A DNA stretch of 58,885 nt, from assembly GCF_000425205.1 (NCBI RefSeq), contig NZ_AULI01000018.1, forward strand, positions 1-58,885. The letters run 5' to 3'. Below the pieces are notes generated by a model. It was not told the origin of the DNA. It made no database searches and saw only the letters and a list, made by a program, of their open reading frames with translations. The position numbers and the translations under genes are program-made. Below, piece by piece: positions 43,791-53,063 of this stretch; position 1 is the stretch's first letter, and every line of letters begins with the position of its first letter. The stretch is from Pontibacillus halophilus JSM 076056 = DSM 19796. Its GTDB lineage: Bacteria; Bacillota; Bacilli; Bacillales; BH030062.

Positions 43791-44438
43791 TCATTTAAAA
43801 GGGTCGGTAATAAAGCTAATATTGCCGTTTATTAGTAGAGTGTATTGCCCTACTCCTTGTTCATTTACATACCAACACATGAAGTTCCTAAGTCCCTCAC
43901 TAGCTTTATGATTATGAAGCGGGTAGGGAGATGAATAAGTTCTCTCAGAAGCTGCAACTAATGAGAGCTCATTGGTATCTACGAACCGCTTTGGATTAGT
44001 ATTGATAATCCAAGCTCCAAATTCGTTGTTTGGGGACACGTACCATAGCGCGTCCTCTCTGGTTGTTGGTATGTCTGGTTGTTGCGGGTATTTAGAATTC
44101 TTTATGTGCTTTTGACCTTGTATGCTGAAGAAGTAGTCTGAATCAACTGTAGCAGTAAACTCGTCTTCAACTATAGTGAACTCATAGTCATCACCTTCAT
44201 CTTCAGTCAAATCATCACTCGCTTCATTCCAATAATCATTGTTACCTTGCAACCCTTCATCCGCTAAGTAAGAGTTACATCTTAAGGCCGTTTCAGGAAT
44301 GGAGGTGTCTATTCCGTCAAATACACTACAGCGGTTTGTAAATAGGTCATATAAAACACAATTTGAACACGATCTTTCGATGTCATTCTCTTTAACACTT
44401 TTTTTATTATTAAAATCCACTTTGACTACATTGTTCAC
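43791..44438 (-). CDS. Acidic protein with an N-terminal Cys cluster
   Basis: The product has 215 residues. Four Cys near the N-terminus (CSNCVLYDLFTNRC...C, about 24-55) may bind metal. An acidic middle and a soluble C-terminal domain follow. The GTG at 44438 is chosen because AGAGGAGTGG lies upstream. It is 22 bp from the membrane-protein gene and probably in its operon. Confidence 0.55.
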   Translation of the reverse strand: MNNVVKVDFNNKKSVKENDIERSCSNCVLYDLFTNRCSVFDGIDTSIPETALRCNSYLADEGLQGNNDYWNEASDDLTEDEGDDYEFTIVEDEFTATVDSDYFFSIQGQKHIKNSKYPQQPDIPTTREDALWYVSPNNEFGAWIINTNPKRFVDTNELSLVAASERTYSSPYPLHNHKASEGLRNFMCWYVNEQGVGQYTLLINGNISFITDPFK

Positions 44439-44459
44439 CGTTACCACTCCTCTCAGCTC

Positions 44460-44954
44460 TTAGATGAATCTAAAAACTGCTGGCATAACTAGCGAAAGTA
44501 AAGTCACAAAGCCCCCACCAATGAATAAGGAGCGGGACCACCTATGATGAGATGGTACCTCATGCATTCGATAGAAGAATCGAATAAATATTGCCACTAA
44601 GAACATTCCAATCGCAGTATGTATGCCTATTCCTTGTATGAAACTGATTAAATACTTTACAATCAGTTTAAATTGCATTACATCTTCTGTCAACATTAAT
44701 ATTGGAGCAATTCTTAGTAGTAACACTGTGATGAGAGTACCTATCATGGTTCCTCTGGCTCTTTTAGTCCACTGCGGATTCTTAAATGCAATGGCAAAAC
44801 CCAATATAACAGCCGAAGTAACGAACATTATTGTAAGTATATCGAACGCTACTGTAAGTATACCTGGTATAGAGTTAACCATGTTTACCACATCGTCGCT
44901 AAAAGGATTCTGAGCAGAGGTATCCGGCCCCGTTGGAATTGTTGAGAAAGCCAT
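44460..44954 (-). CDS. Four-helix membrane protein
   Basis: The product has 164 residues with segments at about 33-53, 69-89, 100-124 and 143-162. GGAGGGATA precedes the ATG. Some conjugation (TrbC/VirB2-like) proteins have a similar look, but no other transfer gene is seen, so no function is assigned. Confidence 0.6.
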   Translation of the reverse strand: MAFSTIPTGPDTSAQNPFSDDVVNMVNSIPGILTVAFDILTIMFVTSAVILGFAIAFKNPQWTKRARGTMIGTLITVLLLRIAPILMLTEDVMQFKLIVKYLISFIQGIGIHTAIGMFLVAIFIRFFYRMHEVPSHHRWSRSLFIGGGFVTLLSLVMPAVFRFI

Positions 44955-44969
44955 TATTATCCCTCCGAT

Positions 44970-45620
44970 CTATTTATGCTTGAAACGAACAATAGATTTG
45001 TCTGAACGAAGTTCCCCATCCACTACTGGCGCATCAATCTCAATTTGGAAGCAATCATGCTTAAGTTTGATGAATTGGTCAAATTCAGCTAGGTACTGAT
45101 ACTCCACACTTTTGTTGTACGCGTTGCTGCGCAGGATTTGATTAATCTTGGAAGCATTGACCGTTCCGCTTATAGCTAAGTGATACACTTTATACTGATG
45201 CACCTTAACCTTCATACAAGTGAGGTGCTTGGAGAATGGCACGATAAACTTCTCAAAGTAATGCTTCTTCACATACCCCTTCCAGCGCTGCCCTTTCTCG
45301 CTTTTATAGGATTCAGGAATTGCAATCTTAAATTCAAAGTTGATGTTTTGGTGGTCTATGTCTCCGTCTGGCATAACGTCAACTTCTATATGGCAACTTT
45401 CAGCTAGATTACTCAATGAGTCTATCCATGAAAGATTAGCGTAGAACAAGTTCTCTTTAAGATTCTCTAGAAACTCATCGTCATGGAAAATCCCAATCGG
45501 TCCTTCATCCATGATTGTAAGTTCCTTGTTATTTTTTATGATAGAGATTTTAGTACACCCATAAGAGCGGTTCTTCAATTTGCTTACAAAGTCTTCGATA
45601 TAATTATCTGTAAATTTCAT
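44970..45620 (-). CDS. Protein of unknown function behind an attenuator-like leader
   Basis: The product has 216 residues, soluble, rich in Lys, His and Tyr, with no recognised motif. GAAAGGGGATA precedes the ATG. Its 254-bp leader contains a terminator with alternative pairings (45681-45836), so expression is probably conditional. It heads the operon that continues to 43791. Confidence 0.6.
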   Translation of the reverse strand: MKFTDNYIEDFVSKLKNRSYGCTKISIIKNNKELTIMDEGPIGIFHDDEFLENLKENLFYANLSWIDSLSNLAESCHIEVDVMPDGDIDHQNINFEFKIAIPESYKSEKGQRWKGYVKKHYFEKFIVPFSKHLTCMKVKVHQYKVYHLAISGTVNASKINQILRSNAYNKSVEYQYLAEFDQFIKLKHDCFQIEIDAPVVDGELRSDKSIVRFKHK

Positions 45621-45680
45621 AGGTAATTATCCCCTTTCCGATTCACCTTAAAATAGTAACATAATATTTTTTACCTAGAT

Positions 45681-45861
45681 AAAACAAAAGTCGAATATAG
45701 GCGAAATGTCATCGACATGATTCGACTTGGGGCGAAAGTTACACGTTCACATGGTACTTTTGACCCGTTTAAAGTAGCGAACAAAAGAGAATATAGCAAA
45801 ATTCGACTTTTAATTAGGTTCACTGCTTTAAACGGGCCCCAACAACCTTTTTAGTTGTTGG
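45681..45861 (-). promoter_or_regulatory. Attenuator-like leader with mutually exclusive pairings
   Basis: On the minus strand a 19-nt arm CCCGTTTAAAGCAGTGAAC (45836-45818) pairs with 45782-45764 with one mismatch. Its loop holds AAAAGTCGAAT (45811-45801). Downstream AAGTCGAAT (45728-45720) and ATTCGACTT (45696-45688), with an inner ATGTC/GACAT hairpin, form a terminator ending TTTTGTTTT. The loop copy matches the 3' strand over 11 bases, so it can compete for it as an anti-terminator or pseudoknot. A separate CCAACAAC/GTTGTTGG hairpin lies at 45861-45839. Confidence 0.65.
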
Positions 45862-45874
45862 ACCCTGGCTAAAC

Positions 45875-46972
45875 TTAACTACATCTGCTTGTGTTGTGCT
45901 CGAGATAGGTTTGATTACTCGTTGATTTCTTAATTAACGTACAAGAATTCAAGTACGTATCTTCTAAATATCTCTCTACATCAACGATTACTAACTCATT
46001 TACACCGATTAGGTCTTTCTTTTGACCTGCGTGTATCCAAGTGTCATCGGTTCCATCTGAGAACAGAACGTAATGTCCTTGTTTTTGCAAAGTGACTCCG
46101 TACCAAGTTTGATTACCATAATGCCTATCGCTAACAAGATGAGAAGCATATTCCTCAAACTCTTGTGGGATTTCAAATGCACTAAACTCGTACTTCGCTA
46201 CATGTCCTGGTGCAGACTCTAAACCTTCAATCTCTAAACCTGCAGCATCGGTGTTTTCAACCATAAACTGAGGTTCCATGGTGTTACCAAACTCTTCATG
46301 GTTCTCAGTAGCGATTACGTCATCTAAGGAAGATAGGTATTCATTAAGATCATCCTCATAGTCCAGGAAGATTTCTGGTGAACTAGCTTGAGAAGATTCC
46401 TTGGTTTCTTTAGTGAAGTACAGAGGGAATTGCGCTTCTAGGTCTTTAACCTTCGTCTCTTCCCCTTGCAATTGCAACTTCTTGTGTAAAGTCACAACAA
46501 TTTCCTCAAGGTGTTCACCGCTTCCAGCTACTTCTAGGTCTGATAGAGTGTCAATCTTCGTCTGTAGTCTGTCTATCTCTTGTTGGGCAGTAGGTGCTTC
46601 TGCTTCTTCAAAATCACCCGTCTCGTAAGGTAAGTTACTTACATATGCTTCAACCTCTTTAAGTAAGTCTTCAGTATCTGTACCTTCTATTTCCGAAACG
46701 TCCCTATGATAGTGTTTAGTTTCAGTTTGACTTCTGTACTCAACAGGTAACTTAAATGAACCATCGGTATTAAACCTACTAAAATCAGCGACGTGATTTT
46801 CCTCTTGCTGTTCTTCACCATTTTGTTGTTGAATCTCGGTGTTAGCCTTAATTGACTTCAAATAAGCTCTTCTTTCCTCAAGTTCAATGGATAATCCCAT
46901 GTAATATTCATGAAAGAGGCTATAAGCCAACATGAAGTGTTTAAGTAGTTCTACTATGGATATCTCTATCAT
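45875..46972 (-). CDS. Large acidic protein of unknown function
   Basis: The product has 365 residues, strongly acidic, with helical stretches (about 20-60 and 130-175) and a soluble C-terminal domain (about 270-360). No motif is recognised. It uses the shared AATCAATTTTTTAGGAGGA start box, which overlaps the stop of the helicase gene, so the two are linked. Confidence 0.6.
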   Translation of the reverse strand: MIEISIVELLKHFMLAYSLFHEYYMGLSIELEERRAYLKSIKANTEIQQQNGEEQQEENHVADFSRFNTDGSFKLPVEYRSQTETKHYHRDVSEIEGTDTEDLLKEVEAYVSNLPYETGDFEEAEAPTAQQEIDRLQTKIDTLSDLEVAGSGEHLEEIVVTLHKKLQLQGEETKVKDLEAQFPLYFTKETKESSQASSPEIFLDYEDDLNEYLSSLDDVIATENHEEFGNTMEPQFMVENTDAAGLEIEGLESAPGHVAKYEFSAFEIPQEFEEYASHLVSDRHYGNQTWYGVTLQKQGHYVLFSDGTDDTWIHAGQKKDLIGVNELVIVDVERYLEDTYLNSCTLIKKSTSNQTYLEHNTSRCS

Positions 46973-46982
46973 ATTCGGTTGT

Positions 46983-47001
46983 TCCTCCTAAAAAATTGAT
47001 T
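46983..47001 (-). promoter_or_regulatory. Shared translation-start box
   Basis: The minus strand reads AATCAATTTTTTAGGAGGA, overlapping the helicase stop codon and preceding the gene at 45875-46972. Confidence 0.75.
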
Positions 47002-50000
47002 AAGCAAATAAATCAAAGCCTAGCTGACCATCTGATACTTTGCTCTTTTTCTTGCCTTTGGAATCATTACTTTGGACCACTTTAATTTCGGGCATAACAA
47101 AGTCGGATTTTCTAGGCTCTTCAATTAGGTGTTTTATGACTTGTCCATCAAAGGCAAAGTCAAAACCGAACGCCTGTATCATATCGACCTCTAATACGCC
47201 ATTGTTAAATGTAAAACCATTAACCTTACCGCTTGCGATACGATTAACGATCCTTTCACTCTCTTTAACTAGTACGTTATAAGTAGGTTTGGACTCGAAG
47301 AATCCTTTGGCCCAAGATACTAATTGGTCTTTTTGGGTTGGGGCTTTCTTCTTTTTCTTACCGATGTTAGCCAATAACTCTCTGGCTCGGTCAGAAGTTT
47401 GAGCAGTCCATTCTTCCGTTGAACCTTTAAGCCCTTTCCCGCCTTCTTTAATCGAACGTATTAACATGGCTTGTAGATCTTCGCTATCGGCTCCTAACAT
47501 GGCATTAATACCATCAGAAGAAGCTTCACCATTCATGGCTTGTGCAGCTTTATTCTTCTGTGCAATGATGTTAGCCATATATTCTTGGAACGTGTCTCGA
47601 TAAGCGAGGTAATACAAGCGGCATTCTTCTGTTTGACCAATGCGCCATGCTCGTTTCGATGCCTGATTAATCGTATAAAGACTCCAACTAAATTGATAAA
47701 ATATGAGTGTTGGTGTACATAACAGGTCCAACCCAACCTTTACTAGTTCTGCTGAACATATAATGACGTTATGCCCCTCATCCTCAACCTTTTTCCGTAA
47801 CCATTGTGACCGTTTATTTGTAGCTACCGTAGAAGAATCTAGGATTGCAACCTTTGCCCCTTCTACTTGCTCACATATCTCTTTCAATCTTGGACGGACG
47901 TCGCGGTCTGCATTCGTAGAGCCAGTATCTTTCACATAAACGATTGAATTCCGACCTTCAGAGATCTCACCAGTTAAAAGCTTTTGTAGTTCCGCTTCTT
48001 TTGGTGATACATATGAATCTGCACTTATATGATCAGGCTCCCAAATGGTCTGTCTTTCTCCATCATCATCCAACTTCATCTTCACAGTTGGATAAGAGTA
48101 AGGATTATCAGGATAGCTTATGCCCGTTTCGGTGTAAGGCAGATACAATTTATAGCCCTTTTCATGAGAATTAATTATACTTTCAAACGAAGAAGCCATG
48201 GTTTTGTAAGCCTCTCGAATGGGTTCGTCCATATCCACTAGGATGGTAGGTACGTTTACGAGTTCTACCGGATCTGGCCAAACATCTTTCAACCGTACGA
48301 GTACAGTGTTTTGTAACAAGAACTTACCGAACACAAACGCCGATATACCAGGCTTAACCTTTTGTGTCCGCTTTGTTCCCCCTCTTGATTGTTTGTTGGA
48401 ATATTCGCTTGAGTCTTGTTGCTCGTAAACTGTTGTCTCGATGTTGCCAAACTCGTGATTCCACTTGGAGACTTCTGAGAATTTATATCCTGCCTTTACC
48501 ATCTCATATGGAAAAAGACGCCAGAGAAGGTAATAGACATCTTCCGCTGCACCACCAAACAAGGTTCCAGTACCTGCTATCACTTTGTTTACTGAAGAGG
48601 CTAATGAGCCTAAACTGTTCCCTTGAGCGGTCATACCACCTTTGAGCTCGTGCACTTCATCGACAATGGCTACGTCAAAAAAGCCTTTCATTTTTCTACG
48701 AATGTACTCGATGGCAGCTATACGACGTGGTTCACCTTTCTTTGATGGCGGATCCTCTTGGCTTAGTTGAACTTGCCTAGCCAAATCAGGGTTTCGTTGC
48801 TTGATAGCGTGCATGAGCTTTTTCTCATGTTTTGTCCATTCCTTAAAGGATGAATAACGAGTTGGTGATTTCTTAGTCCAAAGCGACTCTCCGCACTCGC
48901 TACAAAAGGCATTGGCTGGCTTCTGACTATTATGTAGACGTCTTCCGCTTCCAAATTCACCTTCTATCATCACCCGCTTTTCAATGACCTCTTCTTCTTC
49001 ACCGTTGTCGTTCATAACAATCCTCTTGTCTTCTACTACTTCGTGGGCTTCTCCACATTTAGGGCAGTAGTATCCATAACGATATGCAGGTAGTTCTTCC
49101 TTTACCTGTTTAGTAGTCTTTTTGTAAGAAAAGTCTACTACCGGCTTGGTCGCACAATCATTACGCATGGTTGTAAAGCTGACGACAAAGAAAGTCGGAA
49201 TGGTAGGTTTTGGTCGTCCCTCGGCTATCCATCGTGTATGGTAATCAATTAATTCCTTTGTATTCTTAATGAAGATGACCTTTGATTTCCCTTTAGGAAG
49301 GAGATCATAAATCTCTTCAGTAGCCCATTTTTGAGTTAAGCTTGGTGGGACCATTAGGATACTATGAAACCCTGTTTTCCCCTTCATTTTTGCCCAACCA
49401 TCAGCAATAGCGGTCATCATTTTGCTTTTTCCGCTACTCATCTCTCCTTGCAAGATTACAGATTTCTGGTGTTGTAGTCTCTTAGAGATAGCGGTTGAAA
49501 CATGGTTTTGAACAGGAAAGAGTTCCATATTGTAAGAATCAAAGTATTCATAGGTTGGATCTTTAAGCGGATCATGTTCAGGGACAATCTTAGTTGAAAG
49601 TTTTTCTACCATTGATTGGTTGAATTCCAACATGTAATCCGTTAGATTATCTATTTCTTCTAGCCGATTTCCTGTACCGCTTCTAGGAAACTCTAATCGG
49701 TTTGTTTGGATTAAGTCGGATACAAGCTCATCGGCTTGCTCTTCTTCCATAGCCAACTCAAACAGCGACATGCCATTTGGAAAGAGTCCCTTGTCATAGT
49801 AATAGGGAACGTCTTTTATATAACCGCGGCTCCAACATTCTTTATAGATTTCTTCTTTCCAGTTATCTTGTATAGGAAGTCCATAACGCGAACCCTGCAT
49901 GACGTTTAAGAGCTCATTAGCTGGGTTTCCTTCAAATGAAAGGATGTATCTCCCTTTGACCAAAATGTCATCGTGTACAATGGCAATTACCTTCTTGCTG

Positions 50001-50326
50001 CCAACCTTCATCGGGAAGGAAGTATAGGCTCCTTTTTCAGAGAACATATCAAAGTGTTTCTGAAATTGATAACCTGTCAACTCTTTCTTACCTTCACCAA
50101 ACTTTAATGCGTTCCACCCCGAATCAATCGTGGTTTTAATAGATTGTATAGTAGCATCGGCACCACCAATCAAAGCATATAATAGTTTATGACGGTCCCA
50201 TCTATCAGTCTCCACCGCTAACCCAAAACATAATGCTTGATGCCAGGCGCTATCGGGTACGTAGCAATCAATCATCGCTGGCGTGTCTTCAGTCTCTTGG
50301 AAATTGAATAATTGTTTGTTGTTCAT
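47000..50326 (-). CDS. Large SNF2-like superfamily 2 helicase
   Basis: The product has about 1108 residues. Walker A is GEMSSGKS (near residue 295), box II is VDEVHELKGG, motif III is AGTGTLFGG, and motifs V-VI lie in VKVGLDLL and SKRAWRIGQTEECR. A four-Cys zinc site (CPKCGEA...CSECGES) is inserted between motifs. It is probably a DNA translocase in replication or repair. The C-terminus DGQLGFDLFA may bind the clamp. I prefer the ATG at 50326 (TAGGA upstream). The GTG at 50392 overlaps an AGGAG-GTGAA-CTCCT hairpin that would hide its own site. Confidence 0.85.
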   Translation of the reverse strand: MNNKQLFNFQETEDTPAMIDCYVPDSAWHQALCFGLAVETDRWDRHKLLYALIGGADATIQSIKTTIDSGWNALKFGEGKKELTGYQFQKHFDMFSEKGAYTSFPMKVGSKKVIAIVHDDILVKGRYILSFEGNPANELLNVMQGSRYGLPIQDNWKEEIYKECWSRGYIKDVPYYYDKGLFPNGMSLFELAMEEEQADELVSDLIQTNRLEFPRSGTGNRLEEIDNLTDYMLEFNQSMVEKLSTKIVPEHDPLKDPTYEYFDSYNMELFPVQNHVSTAISKRLQHQKSVILQGEMSSGKSKMMTAIADGWAKMKGKTGFHSILMVPPSLTQKWATEEIYDLLPKGKSKVIFIKNTKELIDYHTRWIAEGRPKPTIPTFFVVSFTTMRNDCATKPVVDFSYKKTTKQVKEELPAYRYGYYCPKCGEAHEVVEDKRIVMNDNGEEEEVIEKRVMIEGEFGSGRRLHNSQKPANAFCSECGESLWTKKSPTRYSSFKEWTKHEKKLMHAIKQRNPDLARQVQLSQEDPPSKKGEPRRIAAIEYIRRKMKGFFDVAIVDEVHELKGGMTAQGNSLGSLASSVNKVIAGTGTLFGGAAEDVYYLLWRLFPYEMVKAGYKFSEVSKWNHEFGNIETTVYEQQDSSEYSNKQSRGGTKRTQKVKPGISAFVFGKFLLQNTVLVRLKDVWPDPVELVNVPTILVDMDEPIREAYKTMASSFESIINSHEKGYKLYLPYTETGISYPDNPYSYPTVKMKLDDDGERQTIWEPDHISADSYVSPKEAELQKLLTGEISEGRNSIVYVKDTGSTNADRDVRPRLKEICEQVEGAKVAILDSSTVATNKRSQWLRKKVEDEGHNVIICSAELVKVGLDLLCTPTLIFYQFSWSLYTINQASKRAWRIGQTEECRLYYLAYRDTFQEYMANIIAQKNKAAQAMNGEASSDGINAMLGADSEDLQAMLIRSIKEGGKGLKGSTEEWTAQTSDRARELLANIGKKKKKAPTQKDQLVSWAKGFFESKPTYNVLVKESERIVNRIASGKVNGFTFNNGVLEVDMIQAFGFDFAFDGQVIKHLIEEPRKSDFVMPEIKVVQSNDSKGKKKSKVSDGQLGFDLFA

Positions 50327-50485
50327 AAAAGTCCTATCTACTTTACAGAAAAGGGGATCACCCCTATTCCATAAAGAAGAATAGGAGTTCACCTCCTAGA
50401 AGTAATTCGATAGTTGTATTTTGTGTAACCTTTCAAGAGATTACTTAGTGCATAAGTACACCCCTTCCAAATGATTTATCTATAT

Positions 50486-50527
50486 AAAAAAACGAGAATA
50501 TAGACGTGTCGCGCCAAACTCTCGTTT
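50486..50527 (-). terminator. Second terminator in the helicase leader
   Basis: On the minus strand AAACGAGA pairs with TCTCGTTT, followed by TTTTTTATA. It lies between leader copy F and the helicase start, so transcription must pass two terminators. Confidence 0.8.
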
Positions 50528-50555
50528 TATTGCCTTGCTTATAGGTTTTTTGAAC

Positions 50556-50735
50556 ACAAAAAAGCCTACAGGATTGGTAAGTGAACACAATAGAATGTGC
50601 TAAGACTTACAACCCCATAGGCTGTGTAATTCATAATAGTAAATAACCTGCTAATTCATTAAACTGAATTGCTAATCATAATGGTAAAAGAAAATCTTTC
50701 CTCTTGATTATAGTCGATTATGTCTAGAATGACAA
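50556..50735 (-). promoter_or_regulatory. Structured leader, copy F, with its promoter
   Basis: On the minus strand: TTGTCA (50735-50730), 17 bp, TATAAT (50712-50707). P1 is GC-AATTCA-GTTTAA-TGAATT-A-GC (50672-50650), then GCAGGTTATTTA. Stem AGCCTAT/GTAGGCT (50623-50617 with 50569-50563) extends through GGTTGTAAGT/ACTTACCAATCC with an inner GCACA/TGTGT hairpin and a six-U tail. Confidence 0.8.
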
Positions 50736-50799
50736 ATGAATAAAAATTATAAGGGTATATTTCTCCTGACTGGATTAATCTATTATTTAGCTAAAAATA

Positions 50800-50828
50800 A
50801 GACCTATCCCAAAGGGGATAAGTCTTGT
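50800..50828 (-). terminator. Terminator of the small gene at 50900
   Basis: On the minus strand AAGACTTATCCC-CTTT-GGGATAGGTCTT is followed by ATTTTTAG. Confidence 0.7.
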
Positions 50829-50899
50829 ATCTGTTAACTGTTATAACTTATTAATAATAGAACGGTTTTTATTAGGCTCCTCATATCTTATCCCACCTT

Positions 50900-51039
50900 C
50901 TACTTCCCTTTTTTTCGAACTTTTCCAGCATCACTTCTTTTAGCTCTCCATCTACCATCATTGTTTTTGGTTCTAACTTCTCCCTTAGTGGGGCCACTTT
51001 TTACAATAGGTCCTTTAGTATCTCTTGGGCTTGGCATAC
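50900..51039 (-). CDS. Small basic protein requiring a -1 frameshift
   Basis: From the ATG at 51039 (GGGAGGAG upstream) the frame reads MPSPRDTKGPIVKK. At a seven-A run (GTA AAA AAA GTG) the -1 frame continues SGPTKGEVRTKNNDGRWRAK and RSDAGKVRKKGK to a stop at 50900. The -1 product looks like the real protein in composition and codon use. The unshifted frame also stays open to about 50881. The run is a plausible slippery site; an indel or sequencing error is the alternative. Confidence 0.5.
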
Positions 51040-51196
51040 CAACTCTCCTCCCTCAGTCATGTCTATTTGCTTACGCCTTTATGACTATAAAAGTTTCATT
51101 ATATTGAAAATAAAAAATTGTATTATCCCATCTATAGTTGTTAGTTAATTTAAACGACTAATAGAAAAGTTAGAGCGAAGGTTAGAGCGATGATAT

Positions 51197-51238
51197 ATAA
51201 CAAAGGAGAGGTATAGCTCCCTGGCTAGACCTCTCCTA
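51197..51238 (-). terminator. Terminator of the metallopeptidase-like gene
   Basis: On the minus strand GGAGAGGT pairs with ACCTCTCC, followed by TTTGTT. Confidence 0.8.
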
Positions 51239-51262
51239 TTTTAGGGTAATACAACTCATTAT

Positions 51263-52993
51263 TTAAAATAGACTCATTTGCCCTTCCTCCCCCATCTCAT
51301 ACACAAGATCTTCTTCTCGGATATTTACAGAAGGAGATGCAGCAGGCCTTAGCTTTCTTTCTTTTACAGTTGGAAAGCTATTTTCTACACGTGCGAATAG
51401 GTTATCGAAGTACAAAGAGATTCGTGCAATATACTCATCATGGTTGGGATACTCCGGGCCTGAATAAGCTGATTTCATGAAACTCGAGCGAATCCCCTTA
51501 TGCCATAAGTAAAGCTCATAGGAACGAGCGAATACTTCTGTGGGTTGTAAAAAGTAACTCGCATTAAACTTGGTCTTCCCATTCCATAATTCCTTGAAAT
51601 CACTACCTGCAGGTAGATCATCTACCGTTTGTTGTACTTTACGACTGTACATTTCAATGATTGGACGGAATTCTAATGCTTCAGAAACCGTTGAATGACT
51701 AGACTCCGATATCGTGTAATCGAGTTGATGCCCTAGTTCATGACAAAAACTATCAGGATGTTCGCGGTCAATAATCGTTGCATTAGCATGAGGATAAAAC
51801 ACTCCCGCTGCTTTTAAATTACCTAACCGCTTAATCCTGAAGCTCCCCTCTGAATACGGGATAAACACTTCTCTAGACAGCTTCTTAAACTCATCCTCTA
51901 AATCTTCAAATGTATAAATAGAGGTACGTTCTTCTTCTGTAAGATCAGTATCATATAAGTCAGAGCGGAATAACACCTCATTGTCCAATTCAACGTAAGA
52001 ATACTTACTCTTGAAGGCATTATTGGTCATAGCGGTCTTATGCTTATTACTAATTTGCTTCTTGGTTTGAAAGCTTCTTGCGTAATCCGTGCGTGATTCT
52101 AGTTGCTTTTCGGTTTTTTGTTTTACGTGTTCGTACTGATGTATGAACTCTGAAATCACAATATCTTTTAGTACTGGGCTATCAATATGATATGAGATTT
52201 CATCCTCCATATAAAAGTTTTTTTCGTAGCTATCAAGCCACTTAGCTTTTACTGAATTCTCATACGTCGAAAGGTTATACTTTTCAACATAATACAGGAA
52301 GTCTTTAGCGAAATCTTCTGATGAAGGGATATATAGAACATTACCATCATCAGTTGTTGCCATAGATGATTGCTTCCTCAATAACTTCTTCACTAATAAA
52401 TATTGAATTGTTTCAACATTAGCAGCAACAAACTTAACTAGAGAGTTATCTAGAAACACAGTGGTCAGCAAGGTTGCGAGGTCGAACACTCTACGCGATT
52501 CATAGCCAACGTTGCGTAAAAATCTCAGGTTGCCATGCTTTTTAGCATTGATAGGGGCAAGTAATAAAGATAGCCCGGTAAACTCCCTGCCCTTCTTATC
52601 TTCGTAACATATCTCCATTGGAAGATACTCATTTGCTAGTTCTTTAGCATGTGGAATATCTAAGGTTTTTAACTTATTTGCACATGCAGTAATAAGTTGG
52701 ATTTTAGGTATGTCGTTATATTTACCCTCGCTCATATCCTCGGTAATCGATATCTTGGAAGGTCCGAAAGAGATCTCTTCAGTGAACTCCTTCAGTTGTT
52801 CCATATCCATCTTCACAATCAACTTCTTCATCTTTCTCTTTACTGTTGAGACGAGTTTAGACGATAATTCTTCATCATCAGATTTTAGTCTGGTGTTGCT
52901 GAGCAAATCGCTCATTCTTACGGCTAACCCCGCTTCTTCCATATTGTCGTTTAGCAATTGTTTTTTCGATACGGTCGTTATTCGTTTACTCAT
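51263..52993 (-). CDS. Zinc-metallopeptidase-like protein with clamp-like C-terminus
   Basis: The product has 576 residues. The C-terminal half carries CHELGHQLDYTI, an HExxH zinc-binding motif (HELGH about 418-422). A third ligand is not certain; an acidic residue in a later helix is possible. The N-terminal half is helical and unassigned. The last residues, GEEGQMSLF, resemble a beta-clamp motif. GGGAGAG precedes the ATG. The HELGH context recalls lethal-factor-like and phage-associated peptidases, but the role here is unknown. Confidence 0.65.
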   Translation of the reverse strand: MSKRITTVSKKQLLNDNMEEAGLAVRMSDLLSNTRLKSDDEELSSKLVSTVKRKMKKLIVKMDMEQLKEFTEEISFGPSKISITEDMSEGKYNDIPKIQLITACANKLKTLDIPHAKELANEYLPMEICYEDKKGREFTGLSLLLAPINAKKHGNLRFLRNVGYESRRVFDLATLLTTVFLDNSLVKFVAANVETIQYLLVKKLLRKQSSMATTDDGNVLYIPSSEDFAKDFLYYVEKYNLSTYENSVKAKWLDSYEKNFYMEDEISYHIDSPVLKDIVISEFIHQYEHVKQKTEKQLESRTDYARSFQTKKQISNKHKTAMTNNAFKSKYSYVELDNEVLFRSDLYDTDLTEEERTSIYTFEDLEDEFKKLSREVFIPYSEGSFRIKRLGNLKAAGVFYPHANATIIDREHPDSFCHELGHQLDYTISESSHSTVSEALEFRPIIEMYSRKVQQTVDDLPAGSDFKELWNGKTKFNASYFLQPTEVFARSYELYLWHKGIRSSFMKSAYSGPEYPNHDEYIARISLYFDNLFARVENSFPTVKERKLRPAASPSVNIREEDLVYEMGEEGQMSLF

Positions 52994-53015
52994 AATATAT
53001 CTCTCCCTATTTTTG

Positions 53016-53062
53016 AATTAAAAAAGCCCATCAAAGACTGAGCTTTAATGGGCACCATTTCG
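53016..53062 (-). terminator. Terminator of the N6-methyltransferase-like gene
   Basis: On the minus strand GTGCCCATTAAAGCTC pairs imperfectly with TTTGATGGGC, followed by TTTTTTAA. Confidence 0.7.
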
Positions 53063-53063
53063 T

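Noticed and set aside
44460-44954. Membrane protein as a conjugation pilin
   Set aside because: Four hydrophobic segments and no other transfer genes make a VirB2/TrbC assignment unsupported.
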